A stretch of DNA of 41,594 nt from NCBI GenBank assembly GCA_017935865.1, contig JAGBGT010000038.1, forward strand, positions 1 to 41,594, given 5' to 3'. The position numbers and the translations under genes were made by a program. The DNA comes from Ruminococcus sp. Lineage in GTDB: Bacteria; Bacillota; Clostridia; Oscillospirales; Ruminococcaceae. The notes beneath the pieces were generated by a model. That model ran no database searches. It saw nothing but the letters and a program-made list of their open reading frames with translations, and had not been told where the DNA came from. Positions 22,031 to 30,911 of the stretch are shown one piece after another. The stretch's first letter is position 1. Each line of letters starts with the position of its first letter.

Positions 22031-25000
22031 ATGAAACTGTTTGATACTGTTTTTGGCGGACTTTCGGGCTTTAACAGCGTCCTGGAATGTCTTGATAGAT
22101 CCGTTTCGCCTGTCTCCGTGACAGGGCTTTCCCATATACACCGGGCGAATCTTATCGCAGCTCTTGCCGGGCACACCGACGGAAAGATCAGCCTTGTGAT
22201 AACCGGCACGGAGGCGGAGGCAAAGCGGCTCTGCGACGACGTGAACATGATGACCGACGGCGAGACTGCCGTGCTTTTTCCTGCCCGGGAGCACATTTTC
22301 ACCCCGGTGGACAGCTCCACCCATGAGTATGAATATATGCGGATATCCGCCATGTCGAGGGCCTTATCCGGCAGATGCAGCGTGATATGCGGCTGTATCG
22401 AGGCTGTCATGCAGCCGGTCATTCCTGCCGGAACGCTGATCTCCGCCACATTGGAGCTGAGAGCCGGAGAGACCATCGACCGGGAGCAGCTCTGTCTTGA
22501 TCTGGCGGAGCAGGGCTATCAGCGCTGCGAAAAAGTTGAGGGCGCGGGGCAGTTTTCTGTCCGCGGCAGCCTGATAGACATTTTCCCTGTACAGGCAGTC
22601 AGACCCGTGCGCATCGAGCTGTGGGATGACGAGATCGACACCATGGCGGAGTTCGACACGGACACCCAGCGCCGTTCTGCGGAGGCATTGGATGTCCTGG
22701 AAATATCTCCTGCAAGCGAGCTGGTCTGCCGGGGCGATATTCTGGCTGACAGGCTGGAGGCTCTGCTGAAAAAGGTAAGGGGCAAGCGGACGGAGCTTAT
22801 CCGCAGCCGTCTCGGCGCTGATGTGAACCGGCTCAGGGCAGGGGAGATACTCTCCCACGGCATGAAATATTACTCCCTCGCCTACGAAAAGACGGCGACC
22901 GTGTTCGACTACATCGACGGAGCGGTACTTTTCAGCGGATATTCGGCGGTTCTGGAAAACGCCTCAGCCGTGACGGCGCGCTTTGCGGAGGATGTGGAGC
23001 TGCTTATGGAGGACGGTCAGCTTTGTCGCGGACTTGGCTCTCTTATGGCGGAAATGCCCGAAATACAACTGATATGCGAAAAAAAGACCTGCTTCTACCT
23101 CAGCGACTTCCTACAGAGCAGCGAGCACGTGGACTTCCGCCGGCTCATCAGCTTTGAGGCGCACCAGACTGCGCCTTGGAGCGGCGAAATGAAGCAGCTC
23201 AGGGAAGAGCTTTCCGACTATATCTCCCGGGATTACGCCGTTATCCTCTGCGCAGGCAGCTCTAAGACGCTGCCCATAATCAAGCAGGATATCGAGGAAA
23301 ACGGCATCGGCTGCGATATCGCTGACGACTCCTCCACGGCTGTTCGGGGACGGGTATGCCTTATGGCAGGAGCTTTCGGCGGAGGCTTCGAGTACCCCGA
23401 GACCAAAACCGTCCTCATAACCCAGGGCAGGGCAATGGACGCCTCCGCAAAAAAACAGCGGCGGAAGAAGAAGCAGAAGTCCGAGGAGATACGCAGTCTG
23501 GCGGACATTGCCGAGGGCGATCTCATAGTACACAGCACCCACGGCATAGGCAGGTTTGCCGGAATCCGGAAAATGGAGGTCGAGGGCGTCACCAAGGACT
23601 ACATCACCATACAGTATGCCGGAACAGATAAACTGTACATCCCGGTAACGCAACTGGATATGGTGTCGAAATATATCGGCCCCAGGGACGATTCGGGAGT
23701 GAAGCTGACAAAGCTCAGCTCCGGGGACTGGCAGAAGAGAAAGAACAACGTCCGGCGCGCGGTAAAGGATATGGCGCAGGAGCTTATCGCCCTGTATGCC
23801 AAGCGCGAGCAGAGCAAGGGCTTCGCTTTCTATCCCGACGACGAAATACAGCGCGATTTTGAGGAACGCTTCCCGTATGTGGAGACCGACGATCAGTTGA
23901 CAGCTATCGAGGAGATAAAGGCGGATATGGAGCGCGGACGTCCCATGGAGCGGCTGCTCTGCGGAGACGTAGGCTTCGGCAAGACGGAGGTAGCTCTCCG
24001 GGCGGCAATGAAATGCGTTCTGTCAGGAAAGCAGTGCGCCATATTAGCTCCCACGACCGTTCTCGCTTACCAGCACTACCAGACGGCGGTGAGGCGTTTC
24101 GAGCAGTTCCCGGTGAATGTGGAGCTGCTGAGCCGCTACAGAAGTCCGGCGCAGCAGGCGGAGATCGTGAAAAAGCTGAAACAGGGCAGGATAGACATAC
24201 TTATCGGCACTCACAAGATAATCCAGAAGAGCGTGGTTTTCAAAGACCTGGGGCTTGCGGTCATTGACGAGGAGCAGCGTTTCGGCGTTGCGCACAAGGA
24301 GAAGTTCAAGGAAACTTTTGCCGGGGTGGATGTGCTTATGCTCTCCGCCACGCCTATCCCCAGGACGCTGAATATGGCGATGAGCGGCATACGGGATATG
24401 TCCGTTCTGGAAGACCCTCCCCAGGACAGAAAGCCGGTGCAGACCTATGTTATCGAGTACAACGCAGGCATGATAGCCCAGGCAGTCCTCCGGGAGCTTA
24501 GGAGGGGCGGACAGGTCTACTACATCCACAACCGGGTGGAGACGATCACCGCCTGCGCAGACCGGCTGAAACAGCTTGTTCCGGAGGCTTCTGTTGCCGT
24601 CGCCCACGGGCAGATGAGCCAGGAGGAGATGTCCTCTATCTGGGAGCAGCTTGTGGAGCATGAGATAGACATTCTCGTCTGCACCACTATCATCGAGACG
24701 GGAGTGGATGTGCCAAACGTAAATACCCTTATCATTGAAGATTCCGACCGATTCGGGCTGTCGCAGCTCTATCAGCTCCGGGGCAGGGTAGGACGTTCCA
24801 GCCGCCGCGGATACGCCTATTTCACCTATCGCCGTGACAAGGTGCTGTCAGAGATCGCCTCCAAGCGGCTCAGCGCAATGAAAGAGTTCACCAAGTTCGG
24901 CAGCGGATTCAGGATAGCCCTCCGCGACCTTGAAATACGCGGAGCAGGAAGTATTCTGGGCGGCAGTCAGCACGGTCACATGGAGTCGGTGGGCTACGAT

Positions 25001-25507
25001 ATGTACCTGAAACTGCTGTCGGAGGCTGTGGCTGAGGAAAAGGGCGAAAAGCCAGAGAAAGTCCCGGAGTGCCTGGTGGATATCCAGGTGGACGCGCACA
25101 TCCCGGAGCAGTATATTTCAAGCCTGAATCAGCGGATAGACCTGTATAAGCGCATCATGGGCGTTCATAATGACGAGGATAAATTCGACCTGGTGGACGA
25201 GCTGATAGACCGCTACGGCGAACCGCCGAAAAGCGTGGTGGGACTTATTGACGTGTCGCTGCTGAGAAACAGGGCGGCGCATCTGGGAATTACCGAAATA
25301 TCGCAGAAAAACGGACAGATGTACTTCTACACCCAGTATCTTACCGTAGACCAGATAGCCGGGCTTTCGGCGGAGTTCAAGGGCAGGATAACTTTCAACG
25401 GTTCGGGAAAGAGCTATGTGGCAGTGAAAATAGACCCCCGGCGGCGTCCTTTCGACATGATGAGGGACGTGGTCGGCATAGTGGAGGAGTCCGCAAAATC
25501 CCAATAA
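22031..25507 (+). CDS. mfd: Transcription-repair coupling factor
   Basis: 1158 residues, normal length. UvrB-homology region at the N-terminus (GSLIDIFPVQAVRPVRIELWDDEID), RNA polymerase-interaction domain near residue 490-560 (DLIVHSTHGIGRFAGIRKMEVEGVTKDYI), then the RecG-like SF2 motor: Walker A LCGDVGFGKTEVALRAA, DEEQ box VIDEEQRFGV, motif III LSATPIPRTLNMAMSG, motif VI QLRGRVGRS. The C-terminal autoinhibitory domain is present. It removes RNA polymerase stalled at lesions and recruits UvrA. It is cotranscribed with pth, with ribosome site TAGGAGC. Confidence 0.97.
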   Translation: MKLFDTVFGGLSGFNSVLECLDRSVSPVSVTGLSHIHRANLIAALAGHTDGKISLVITGTEAEAKRLCDDVNMMTDGETAVLFPAREHIFTPVDSSTHEYEYMRISAMSRALSGRCSVICGCIEAVMQPVIPAGTLISATLELRAGETIDREQLCLDLAEQGYQRCEKVEGAGQFSVRGSLIDIFPVQAVRPVRIELWDDEIDTMAEFDTDTQRRSAEALDVLEISPASELVCRGDILADRLEALLKKVRGKRTELIRSRLGADVNRLRAGEILSHGMKYYSLAYEKTATVFDYIDGAVLFSGYSAVLENASAVTARFAEDVELLMEDGQLCRGLGSLMAEMPEIQLICEKKTCFYLSDFLQSSEHVDFRRLISFEAHQTAPWSGEMKQLREELSDYISRDYAVILCAGSSKTLPIIKQDIEENGIGCDIADDSSTAVRGRVCLMAGAFGGGFEYPETKTVLITQGRAMDASAKKQRRKKKQKSEEIRSLADIAEGDLIVHSTHGIGRFAGIRKMEVEGVTKDYITIQYAGTDKLYIPVTQLDMVSKYIGPRDDSGVKLTKLSSGDWQKRKNNVRRAVKDMAQELIALYAKREQSKGFAFYPDDEIQRDFEERFPYVETDDQLTAIEEIKADMERGRPMERLLCGDVGFGKTEVALRAAMKCVLSGKQCAILAPTTVLAYQHYQTAVRRFEQFPVNVELLSRYRSPAQQAEIVKKLKQGRIDILIGTHKIIQKSVVFKDLGLAVIDEEQRFGVAHKEKFKETFAGVDVLMLSATPIPRTLNMAMSGIRDMSVLEDPPQDRKPVQTYVIEYNAGMIAQAVLRELRRGGQVYYIHNRVETITACADRLKQLVPEASVAVAHGQMSQEEMSSIWEQLVEHEIDILVCTTIIETGVDVPNVNTLIIEDSDRFGLSQLYQLRGRVGRSSRRGYAYFTYRRDKVLSEIASKRLSAMKEFTKFGSGFRIALRDLEIRGAGSILGGSQHGHMESVGYDMYLKLLSEAVAEEKGEKPEKVPECLVDIQVDAHIPEQYISSLNQRIDLYKRIMGVHNDEDKFDLVDELIDRYGEPPKSVVGLIDVSLLRNRAAHLGITEISQKNGQMYFYTQYLTVDQIAGLSAEFKGRITFNGSGKSYVAVKIDPRRRPFDMMRDVVGIVEESAKSQ

Positions 25508-25618
25508 TATGGGAAATAATGGCAATTCGTCAGCAAAAAAACGTATTCCTGTGAGAATTGTGATAATTCGACGAAAAAAAGAAGTGAACATTGTGCAAAA
25601 TGCCGCTTTACAAGAGGC

Positions 25619-25646
25619 TTGATTTGTGTTAAAATGATAGTATAAA
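25619..25646 (+). promoter_or_regulatory. Promoter of the secreted anchored protein
   Basis: TTGATT (25619-25624), 16-bp spacer, TATAAA (25641-25646). The leader contains GGGCGC and GCGCC arms (25654-25659, 25684-25688) that could form a hairpin just before the AAGGAG ribosome site. Confidence 0.55.
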
Positions 25647-25710
25647 AATAATTGGGCGCACACCTCTCCAAAATTCGCAAGAAGCGCCTGAAAAGTAAGG
25701 AGTTTTTACT

Positions 25711-26541
25711 ATGAATATGAAGAAGTTTGTCGCTGGATTCGCTTCAGCTATTGTTGCTGCTTCCGCTGCTATGGCTGTTTCTGCAAGCGCTGCTGAAGTA
25801 ACTATTGATTACACTCAGTCTGAGGCTGCTACAAGTACACTTGAGGATGGTCATAGCCTGAGAATCAACCTTTATAACACTTGGGGCAATAGCATCACAG
25901 ATCTCAATCCCAATGGTTCTTTTAACGAGAAGGTTGTTGTAAACTTTACAGTTTCAGGTATTGGTGATACTTCCACAAATGATACTTACGCTACTGACGG
26001 TACAGTTACTACAGGTGAGCAGCTTTATGCGTTTCTTGGCGGTTCTATAGGCGGCAATGCGCGTCACGTATCCACTGGTCTTACTGGTGAGGAAGTCTGC
26101 AACATCAACGGAGACGGCGATTATTCTGTTGCTTTCCTTATTCCTGAGGCTTCCGAGACGATAGAGTGTCTCTATCTCCAGACAAACATCAATTTCTATA
26201 ACTTTGGCGTTGACGGAAAGACTCCCGAGTCTATTGCTGATACAGCCGCTAAAATCACTATCAACTCTGTAACAACAGAGTCAGCTCCTGAGGATCCCGA
26301 AGATCCTGCTGTAACAACAGCAACAACTGAGTCTGCCACTGACGACAAGACAACAACAACAGCTAAGCCTGCTGGTGATACCAAGACAACAACGGCTGCT
26401 AAGAAAGATGACAAGAAGACAACAACAACTGCTAAGAAGGGCGAGACTGCCGCTGCTACCGGTGATGCCGGTGTAGTTACGGCTGTAGCTGCTCTCGGTG
26501 TTGCTGCTGCCTGCGCTTTCGTTGTAAGAAAGAGAAAGTAA
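25711..26541 (+). CDS. Secreted, membrane/wall-anchored Thr-rich protein
   Basis: 276 residues. Signal peptide 1-28 (AVSASAAEV). A beta-rich domain of about 160 residues (VTIDYTQSEAATSTLEDGHSLRINLYNTWG...) is followed by a Thr/Lys/Asp-rich linker (about 195-248) and a C-terminal TGDAG motif, hydrophobic helix and VVRKRK tail. This is the organisation of a sortase or sortase-like anchored protein, but the motif is TGDAG rather than LPXTG. Codons are strongly biased (GCT, GGT, ACA), unlike the neighbours, which suggests high expression. The ribosome site is TAAGGAG and a strong terminator follows. The function of the exposed domain is unknown; carbohydrate or cell-surface binding is plausible. 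Confidence 0.85.
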   Translation: MNMKKFVAGFASAIVAASAAMAVSASAAEVTIDYTQSEAATSTLEDGHSLRINLYNTWGNSITDLNPNGSFNEKVVVNFTVSGIGDTSTNDTYATDGTVTTGEQLYAFLGGSIGGNARHVSTGLTGEEVCNINGDGDYSVAFLIPEASETIECLYLQTNINFYNFGVDGKTPESIADTAAKITINSVTTESAPEDPEDPAVTTATTESATDDKTTTTAKPAGDTKTTTAAKKDDKKTTTTAKKGETAAATGDAGVVTAVAALGVAAACAFVVRKRK

Positions 26542-26569
26542 TCAGATAGATTAGTTTCAGAAATTTATA

Positions 26570-26599
26570 AAATCCCCTCTTAAACAGAGGGGATTTTTA
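26570..26599 (+). terminator. Terminator after the anchored protein
   Basis: AAATCCCCTCT, loop TAAAC, AGAGGGGATTT, then TTAA. Confidence 0.85.
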
Positions 26600-26631
26600 A
26601 TAGGCGATTTTTTAAATATAAGGAGTACAAA

Positions 26632-27471
26632 ATGAATATCAAAAAAATTTTAGCCGTTTTCGGCGCAGTCGGCATGACGGCAGCAATGTTCGGATGCAGC
26701 GAGAGCCAGTCCTCAGAGCCGATTGATGACTCTTCTGCTGCGGAGGAAAGCATCCCTCAGCCGGTTACCCAGGGTGAGGAGGAAACTGAGCCTCTGCCCG
26801 AGCCGCCCGTTCCCGAGGAATGCAGCGACCCCAACGGCATAACCTTTGACGACGACGATTTCAGCTTCGCCGCAATTATGGCGGATGACCCGGATTCTGC
26901 CCAGGGAGAGCTTTCGATCGAGGAAGTCCAGGGAAACAAGATGCTGAAATTCACGGACAGCGGCACGAATTTCGCCGACGGCACGGTGCAGAAGATAATC
27001 TTCGACGCCGCAAAGCTGCTCTCTGCGGAGAACCTGGCAAAGGTGCGCTCCATAGAAATGGACGTTTATGCCGACGCTACGGCGGAGGAGCTGAAAAACG
27101 ATGACGGCTCTATGGTAAAAGCTCCCGGCTGGATCGGCGGCGGCGGCGGAGCTAATGTGTCCGGCGATACCTGGTACGATTTCAGCGAATGGGAAGGCGG
27201 CGAGTACAACTTCGAGATGTCCGGCGCTGTTCACGTGGAAATGAAGTTCCTGCTGGCTGCCGGCGGAAAGTGCTGGGACGAGACTATGGAGGAGGCGACC
27301 TTCCAGATCATGCGCTGGGGCGCTCAGAACGAGGGAAATATGTATGTGGACAACATTGTTTTCCTGGATGAGGAGGGCAATTCCCTGCCCATAGAGAAGT
27401 CCGGCGGGACGGATGCAGCCGGGGAGGAGTCCCAGGAGGAGACGGAAGCTCCGGAGTCTGCGGCTGAATAA
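26632..27471 (+). CDS. Acidic lipoprotein with a CBM-like domain
   Basis: 279 residues. Lipoprotein signal with AAMFGC lipobox (Cys about 22), an acidic Glu/Pro linker (residues 25-65), and a globular domain of about 190 residues with the pattern MLKFTDSG, VRSIEMDVYADAT, GGGGGANVSGDTWYDFSEWEGG and FQIMRWGAQNEGNMYVDNIVFLDEEG. The closing YVDNIVFLDE is typical of jelly-roll carbohydrate-binding modules. A second acidic tail follows. It is held on the outer membrane face beside cellobiose phosphorylase, so it may bind oligosaccharides near the cell. The exact CBM family cannot be named. The ribosome site is AAGGAG. No separate promoter is evident, so weak readthrough may supply it. Confidence 0.78.
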   Translation: MNIKKILAVFGAVGMTAAMFGCSESQSSEPIDDSSAAEESIPQPVTQGEEETEPLPEPPVPEECSDPNGITFDDDDFSFAAIMADDPDSAQGELSIEEVQGNKMLKFTDSGTNFADGTVQKIIFDAAKLLSAENLAKVRSIEMDVYADATAEELKNDDGSMVKAPGWIGGGGGANVSGDTWYDFSEWEGGEYNFEMSGAVHVEMKFLLAAGGKCWDETMEEATFQIMRWGAQNEGNMYVDNIVFLDEEGNSLPIEKSGGTDAAGEESQEETEAPESAAE

Positions 27472-27501
27472 TATGTTTCCAATAAAAACAAATAAAAACT
27501 A

Positions 27502-27530
27502 TTGCAATATCTGTAAAAATATGTTATAAT
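27502..27530 (+). promoter_or_regulatory. Cellobiose phosphorylase promoter
   Basis: TTGCAA (27502-27507), 17-bp spacer, TATAAT (27525-27530) with TGT before it (extended -10). Confidence 0.78.
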
Positions 27531-27543
27531 AAATGTGATATTA

Positions 27544-27566
27544 TGCCGCTGACGTCAATGGCGGCA
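27544..27566. promoter_or_regulatory. TGCCGC/GCGGCA leader hairpin with TGACGTCA centre
   Basis: Six-base arms flank a perfect 8-bp palindrome TGACGTCA (27550-27557). It lies just after the promoter and directly before the AAAGGAG ribosome site. Candidate operator or translational control hairpin. Confidence 0.5.
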
Positions 27567-27583
27567 AAAGGAGTTAGAAAACT

Positions 27584-29980
27584 ATGAATTACGGACATTT
27601 TGACCTTGGCAACAAGGAGTATGTTATCACAAATCCGGCGACGCCTGCACCCTGGGCGAACTATCTCGGCGACCCGGAGTACGGCGCGATGATCTCAAAT
27701 AATGCTGCCGGCTACAGCTTTGTAAAATCCGGCGCAAACGGCAGACTTCTCCGCTTCCGTTTCAACTCGGATATGGCGCTCCCGGGCAGATACGTCTACA
27801 TCCGCGACAACGAGGACGGCGATTACTGGTCGGCTTCCTGGCAGCCGGTGGGCAAGCCCCTGGACAAGTATAAGTCCGTCTGCCGACACGGTACGGCGTA
27901 TACGGTGATCTCCGCAGAATACAGCGGAATTTCCTCAGAGGTTACATACTACGTGCCCTACGGCAAGACATATGAGGTGTGGAGAGCTAAGATCACCAAC
28001 GCAAGCGACAGGGAGAGAAAGCTGTCCGTTTACGGCTTCTGCGAGTTCACCAATGACAACAACTACGAGCAGGATCAGGTGAACCTCCAGTACACCCTCT
28101 TCATCACCCGGACAAGCTTTGAGGAGAATAAAATTCTCCAGCATATCAACGAAAATTCCGGCAGGGACGAGTCCGGCTCTAACCACAGAGAGCGCTTCTT
28201 CGGCATGGTCGGCGCGGATATTTCAGCCTATAACGGCTCTCTCAGCGACTTTATCGGGTCTTACAGAACATATTCCAACCCTATCGCCGTTGAGTCCGGA
28301 AAGTGCAATAACAAGATGAATTACAACTCCAACTCCTGCGGCGCGCTCCAAAGCGACATTACTCTTGCGCCCGGCGAAACACGGGAGCTTATCTATATCG
28401 TCGGTCAGCGCGACAACGTTCAGGCTAACGCTATCCTTGACGAGTACAAGACTGCCGGAAAAGTCGACGCCGAGATCCAGGAGCTGAAGAGCTACTGGCA
28501 CGGCAAGCTGTCCAATTTCAGCGTGGAGACGCCCTCTGCCGAGTTCAACAACATGATAAACGTTTGGAACGCTTATCAGTGCTTCATGACCTTTATCTGG
28601 TCGAGAGCGGCTTCGTTCATCTACTGCGGACTGAGAAACGGCTACGGCTACCGCGATACAGTCCAGGATATCCAGGGCATAATTCACCTCGACCCCGAAA
28701 TGGCAGCCGATAAGATACGCTTCATGCTGTCGGCGCAGGTCGATAACGGCGGCGGTCTGCCTCTGGTTAAGTTCAACCACAATGCAGGTCATGAGAATAC
28801 TCCCGATGACCCCGAATACGTCAAGGAGACCGGTCATCCCTCCTACCGCGCGGATGACGCACTCTGGCTCTTCCCAACTATCGACAAGTATATCGGCGAG
28901 AGCGGAAATATCGGCTTCCTGGATGAGGTCATCGTTTACGCTAACGGCGGCGAAGCTACGGTTTACGACCACCTGAAAAATGCGATCAGATTCTCCATGG
29001 AGCGTCTGGGCGTTCACAATATGCCCGCCGGACTCCATGCGGACTGGAACGACTGTCTCCGTCTGGGTGCAAAGGGCGAGAGCACATTCGTGGCATTCCA
29101 GCTATATTACGCTATGAACTCTATCGCAAAAATGGCTGAGGATAAAGGCGACAAGAGCTATCTGGACTACATCAGAAACGTGCAGTCCAAGCTGGCTGAG
29201 ACCCTGGAGAAGTGCTGGGACGAGGACAGATTTATCCGCGGCATCCGTGAGGACGGCACTATCGTAGGCGCAAAGAAAGATCCCGAGGCAAATATGTGGC
29301 TCAATCCCCAGTCCTGGAGCGTTATTTCGCAGTTCGCCTCCGAGGAGCAGGCTGAAAAGGCGATGAACAGCGTTCACGACATCCTGAATACGCCCTATGG
29401 AGCAAAGCTCCTTGAGCCGCCATACAAGGATCACTATTTTGACGGCGCACTGATGCACATTTTCAACGACGATACAAAGGAAAACGGCGGAATTTTCTCC
29501 CAGTCCCAGGGCTGGCTCATTCTGGCGGAGGCTCTTATGGGTCACGGAAACCGTGCTTTCGAGTACTTCATGGAAAGCTCGCCTGCCGCAATGAACGACA
29601 AGGCTGAAATACGTGTTATGGAGCCTTACGTTCACGGACAGTTCACCGAGTCAAAGGCATCGCCCTATGAGGGACGCTCCCACGTTCACTGGCTGACCGG
29701 TACGGCTTCTACTGTTATGGTTGGCTGCGTTGAGGGAATCTGCGGCATGAGACCCGACGCAAAGGGCTTGAAGATCTCGCCCTCTATCCCGGCTGAGTGG
29801 GAGAGCTTTAAAATCGGCAAGATGTTCCGCGGCAAGAAGCTGAATATCACGGTAGACAACGCTGCACACGCAGAAAGCGGCGTAAAGGAGATCGTCCTCA
29901 ACGGCGAAAAGCTGGAGGGCAGCTATGTTCCTGCGGATAAGCTCAGAGATGAAAACGAGATTACTGTAGTTCTCGGCTAA
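27584..29980 (+). CDS. GH94 cellobiose phosphorylase
   Basis: 798 residues, normal for the family, and cytoplasmic (no signal peptide). The N-terminus EYVITNPATPAPWANYLGDPEYGAMISNNAAGYSF is diagnostic. The catalytic (alpha/alpha)6 domain has ADWNDCLRLG with general acid Asp490. It phosphorolyses cellobiose to glucose 1-phosphate plus glucose, saving ATP in cellulose degraders; R. albus has a closely related enzyme. It has its own promoter and terminator (29984-30016). Cellodextrin phosphorylase is the main alternative, but length and N-terminal sequence favour cellobiose. Confidence 0.95.
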   Translation: MNYGHFDLGNKEYVITNPATPAPWANYLGDPEYGAMISNNAAGYSFVKSGANGRLLRFRFNSDMALPGRYVYIRDNEDGDYWSASWQPVGKPLDKYKSVCRHGTAYTVISAEYSGISSEVTYYVPYGKTYEVWRAKITNASDRERKLSVYGFCEFTNDNNYEQDQVNLQYTLFITRTSFEENKILQHINENSGRDESGSNHRERFFGMVGADISAYNGSLSDFIGSYRTYSNPIAVESGKCNNKMNYNSNSCGALQSDITLAPGETRELIYIVGQRDNVQANAILDEYKTAGKVDAEIQELKSYWHGKLSNFSVETPSAEFNNMINVWNAYQCFMTFIWSRAASFIYCGLRNGYGYRDTVQDIQGIIHLDPEMAADKIRFMLSAQVDNGGGLPLVKFNHNAGHENTPDDPEYVKETGHPSYRADDALWLFPTIDKYIGESGNIGFLDEVIVYANGGEATVYDHLKNAIRFSMERLGVHNMPAGLHADWNDCLRLGAKGESTFVAFQLYYAMNSIAKMAEDKGDKSYLDYIRNVQSKLAETLEKCWDEDRFIRGIREDGTIVGAKKDPEANMWLNPQSWSVISQFASEEQAEKAMNSVHDILNTPYGAKLLEPPYKDHYFDGALMHIFNDDTKENGGIFSQSQGWLILAEALMGHGNRAFEYFMESSPAAMNDKAEIRVMEPYVHGQFTESKASPYEGRSHVHWLTGTASTVMVGCVEGICGMRPDAKGLKISPSIPAEWESFKIGKMFRGKKLNITVDNAAHAESGVKEIVLNGEKLEGSYVPADKLRDENEITVVLG

Positions 29981-29983
29981 AAA

Positions 29984-30016
29984 ACAGGGGAAGCACTGAT
30001 GTGCTTCCCTTTTTTG
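29984..30016 (+). terminator. Terminator of cellobiose phosphorylase
   Basis: GGGAAGCAC, loop TGAT, GTGCTTCCC, then T6. The T-run ends two bases before the -35 of the next promoter. Confidence 0.88.
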
Positions 30017-30017
30017 T

Positions 30018-30046
30018 TTGACTAAATCTTTTTTTTGTGATATAAT
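30018..30046 (+). promoter_or_regulatory. Promoter of the membrane protein-ArsR-amidohydrolase run
   Basis: TTGACT (30018-30023), 17-bp spacer, TATAAT (30041-30046) with TGA before it. No obvious 12-2-12 SmtB/ArsR palindrome is seen around it. Confidence 0.78.
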
Positions 30047-30070
30047 AATACCAGAAAGGATGGGGGAGCT

Positions 30071-30532
30071 ATGGAAATTATTCTGGGGATGATAACGATT
30101 ATCGTCATATGCAAAATTCTCGGTGTCAGTAATTCCACCCTGGCTCTCGGCGGAGTCGGTCTCATCGGGCTTCTGATAATCGCCATGGCGCTTTTTTTCA
30201 TTTATTTTACTGTTCATCTGCTCCTCGCCCGGACAAAAAAAGCCGCCTTTTCCCGTATCGACGTGCCGGAAAAGGGCAGATTCAAGGTCGCGTATTACAT
30301 TGTGGACGGCGTGGAATATCCCTGCATTTTCCCGAAAGAATCGGCGTTCAACAGCCGGCTCTATAGGAGTGGCCGGCTCTACACCGTGCGATTCAGCCGA
30401 TACCTCAAAAAAGTCTACGACAAATGGGCGATGATCACCTGCATCGTCGGGCTGTTTTTTAGCTGCGGCGCTGTCGTGCTGTCCCTCAGCCTGATCTCGG
30501 AATTGATATCGTTCAGGGGCTTGTTCGCATAG
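30071..30532 (+). CDS. Small membrane protein of unknown function
   Basis: 153 residues with three or four transmembrane segments: about residues 2-20, 23-50 and 118-145, with a soluble loop between them (FKVAYYIVDGVEYPCIFPKESAFNSRLYRSGRLYTVRFSRYLKKVY) that looks like a small beta domain. Ribosome site GGGGGA before ATG 30071. It begins a run with the ArsR regulator 20 bases downstream. Not recognised as a metal transporter; the loop lacks His or paired Cys. DUF-type membrane proteins with a central beta domain are common in Ruminococcus. Confidence 0.75.
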   Translation: MEIILGMITIIVICKILGVSNSTLALGGVGLIGLLIIAMALFFIYFTVHLLLARTKKAAFSRIDVPEKGRFKVAYYIVDGVEYPCIFPKESAFNSRLYRSGRLYTVRFSRYLKKVYDKWAMITCIVGLFFSCGAVVLSLSLISELISFRGLFA

Positions 30533-30552
30533 TCCCAAATAAGGAGAATAAA

Positions 30553-30909
30553 ATGGAAGAACATATTTGCTGCGGCGGCGTTCACCACGAGCATCCGGAA
30601 TTAACGGAAAAGCTGAAGAATCTCATGCCGGACGAGCAGTACCTCTACGACGCCGCGGAGCTGCTGAAAATCTTCGGCGATTCCACCAGAATACGCATAA
30701 TCTTCGTCCTGTGCCAGGGCGAGCTTTGCGTGTGCGACATAGCCGAGACCCTTAATATGACCCAGTCCGCCATATCCCACCAGCTACGGGTGCTGAAACA
30801 GGCGCGGCTGGTAAAGAACCGCCGGCACGGAAAGACGATTTACTACTCGCTGGCGGACGACCATGTCCAGCGAATATTTTTCTGCGCTATGGAGCACGTA
30901 ATGGAGTAA
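30553..30909 (+). CDS. ArsR/SmtB-family metal-sensing repressor
   Basis: 118 residues, ribosome site AAGGAG. The N-terminal HICCGGVHHEHPE is rich in Cys/His. The winged helix (about 34-105) holds ELCVCDIAETL with the CVC motif of the alpha-3 site in CadC-type sensors. The last helix DDHVQRIFFCAMEHVME has Asp, His, His and Glu with the spacing of the alpha-5 zinc site of SmtB. It therefore keeps both kinds of metal site, pointing to Zn/Cd/Pb-responsive derepression. It is cotranscribed with an amidohydrolase two bases downstream. The targets are unknown; the zinc uptake operon at 39-41 kb has a Fur-type box instead. Confidence 0.9.
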   Translation: MEEHICCGGVHHEHPELTEKLKNLMPDEQYLYDAAELLKIFGDSTRIRIIFVLCQGELCVCDIAETLNMTQSAISHQLRVLKQARLVKNRRHGKTIYYSLADDHVQRIFFCAMEHVME

Positions 30910-30911
30910 TT

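Noticed and set aside
28223..29038. 271-codon minus-strand frame inside cellobiose phosphorylase
   Set aside because: It is a shadow of GH94; no start signal or domain.
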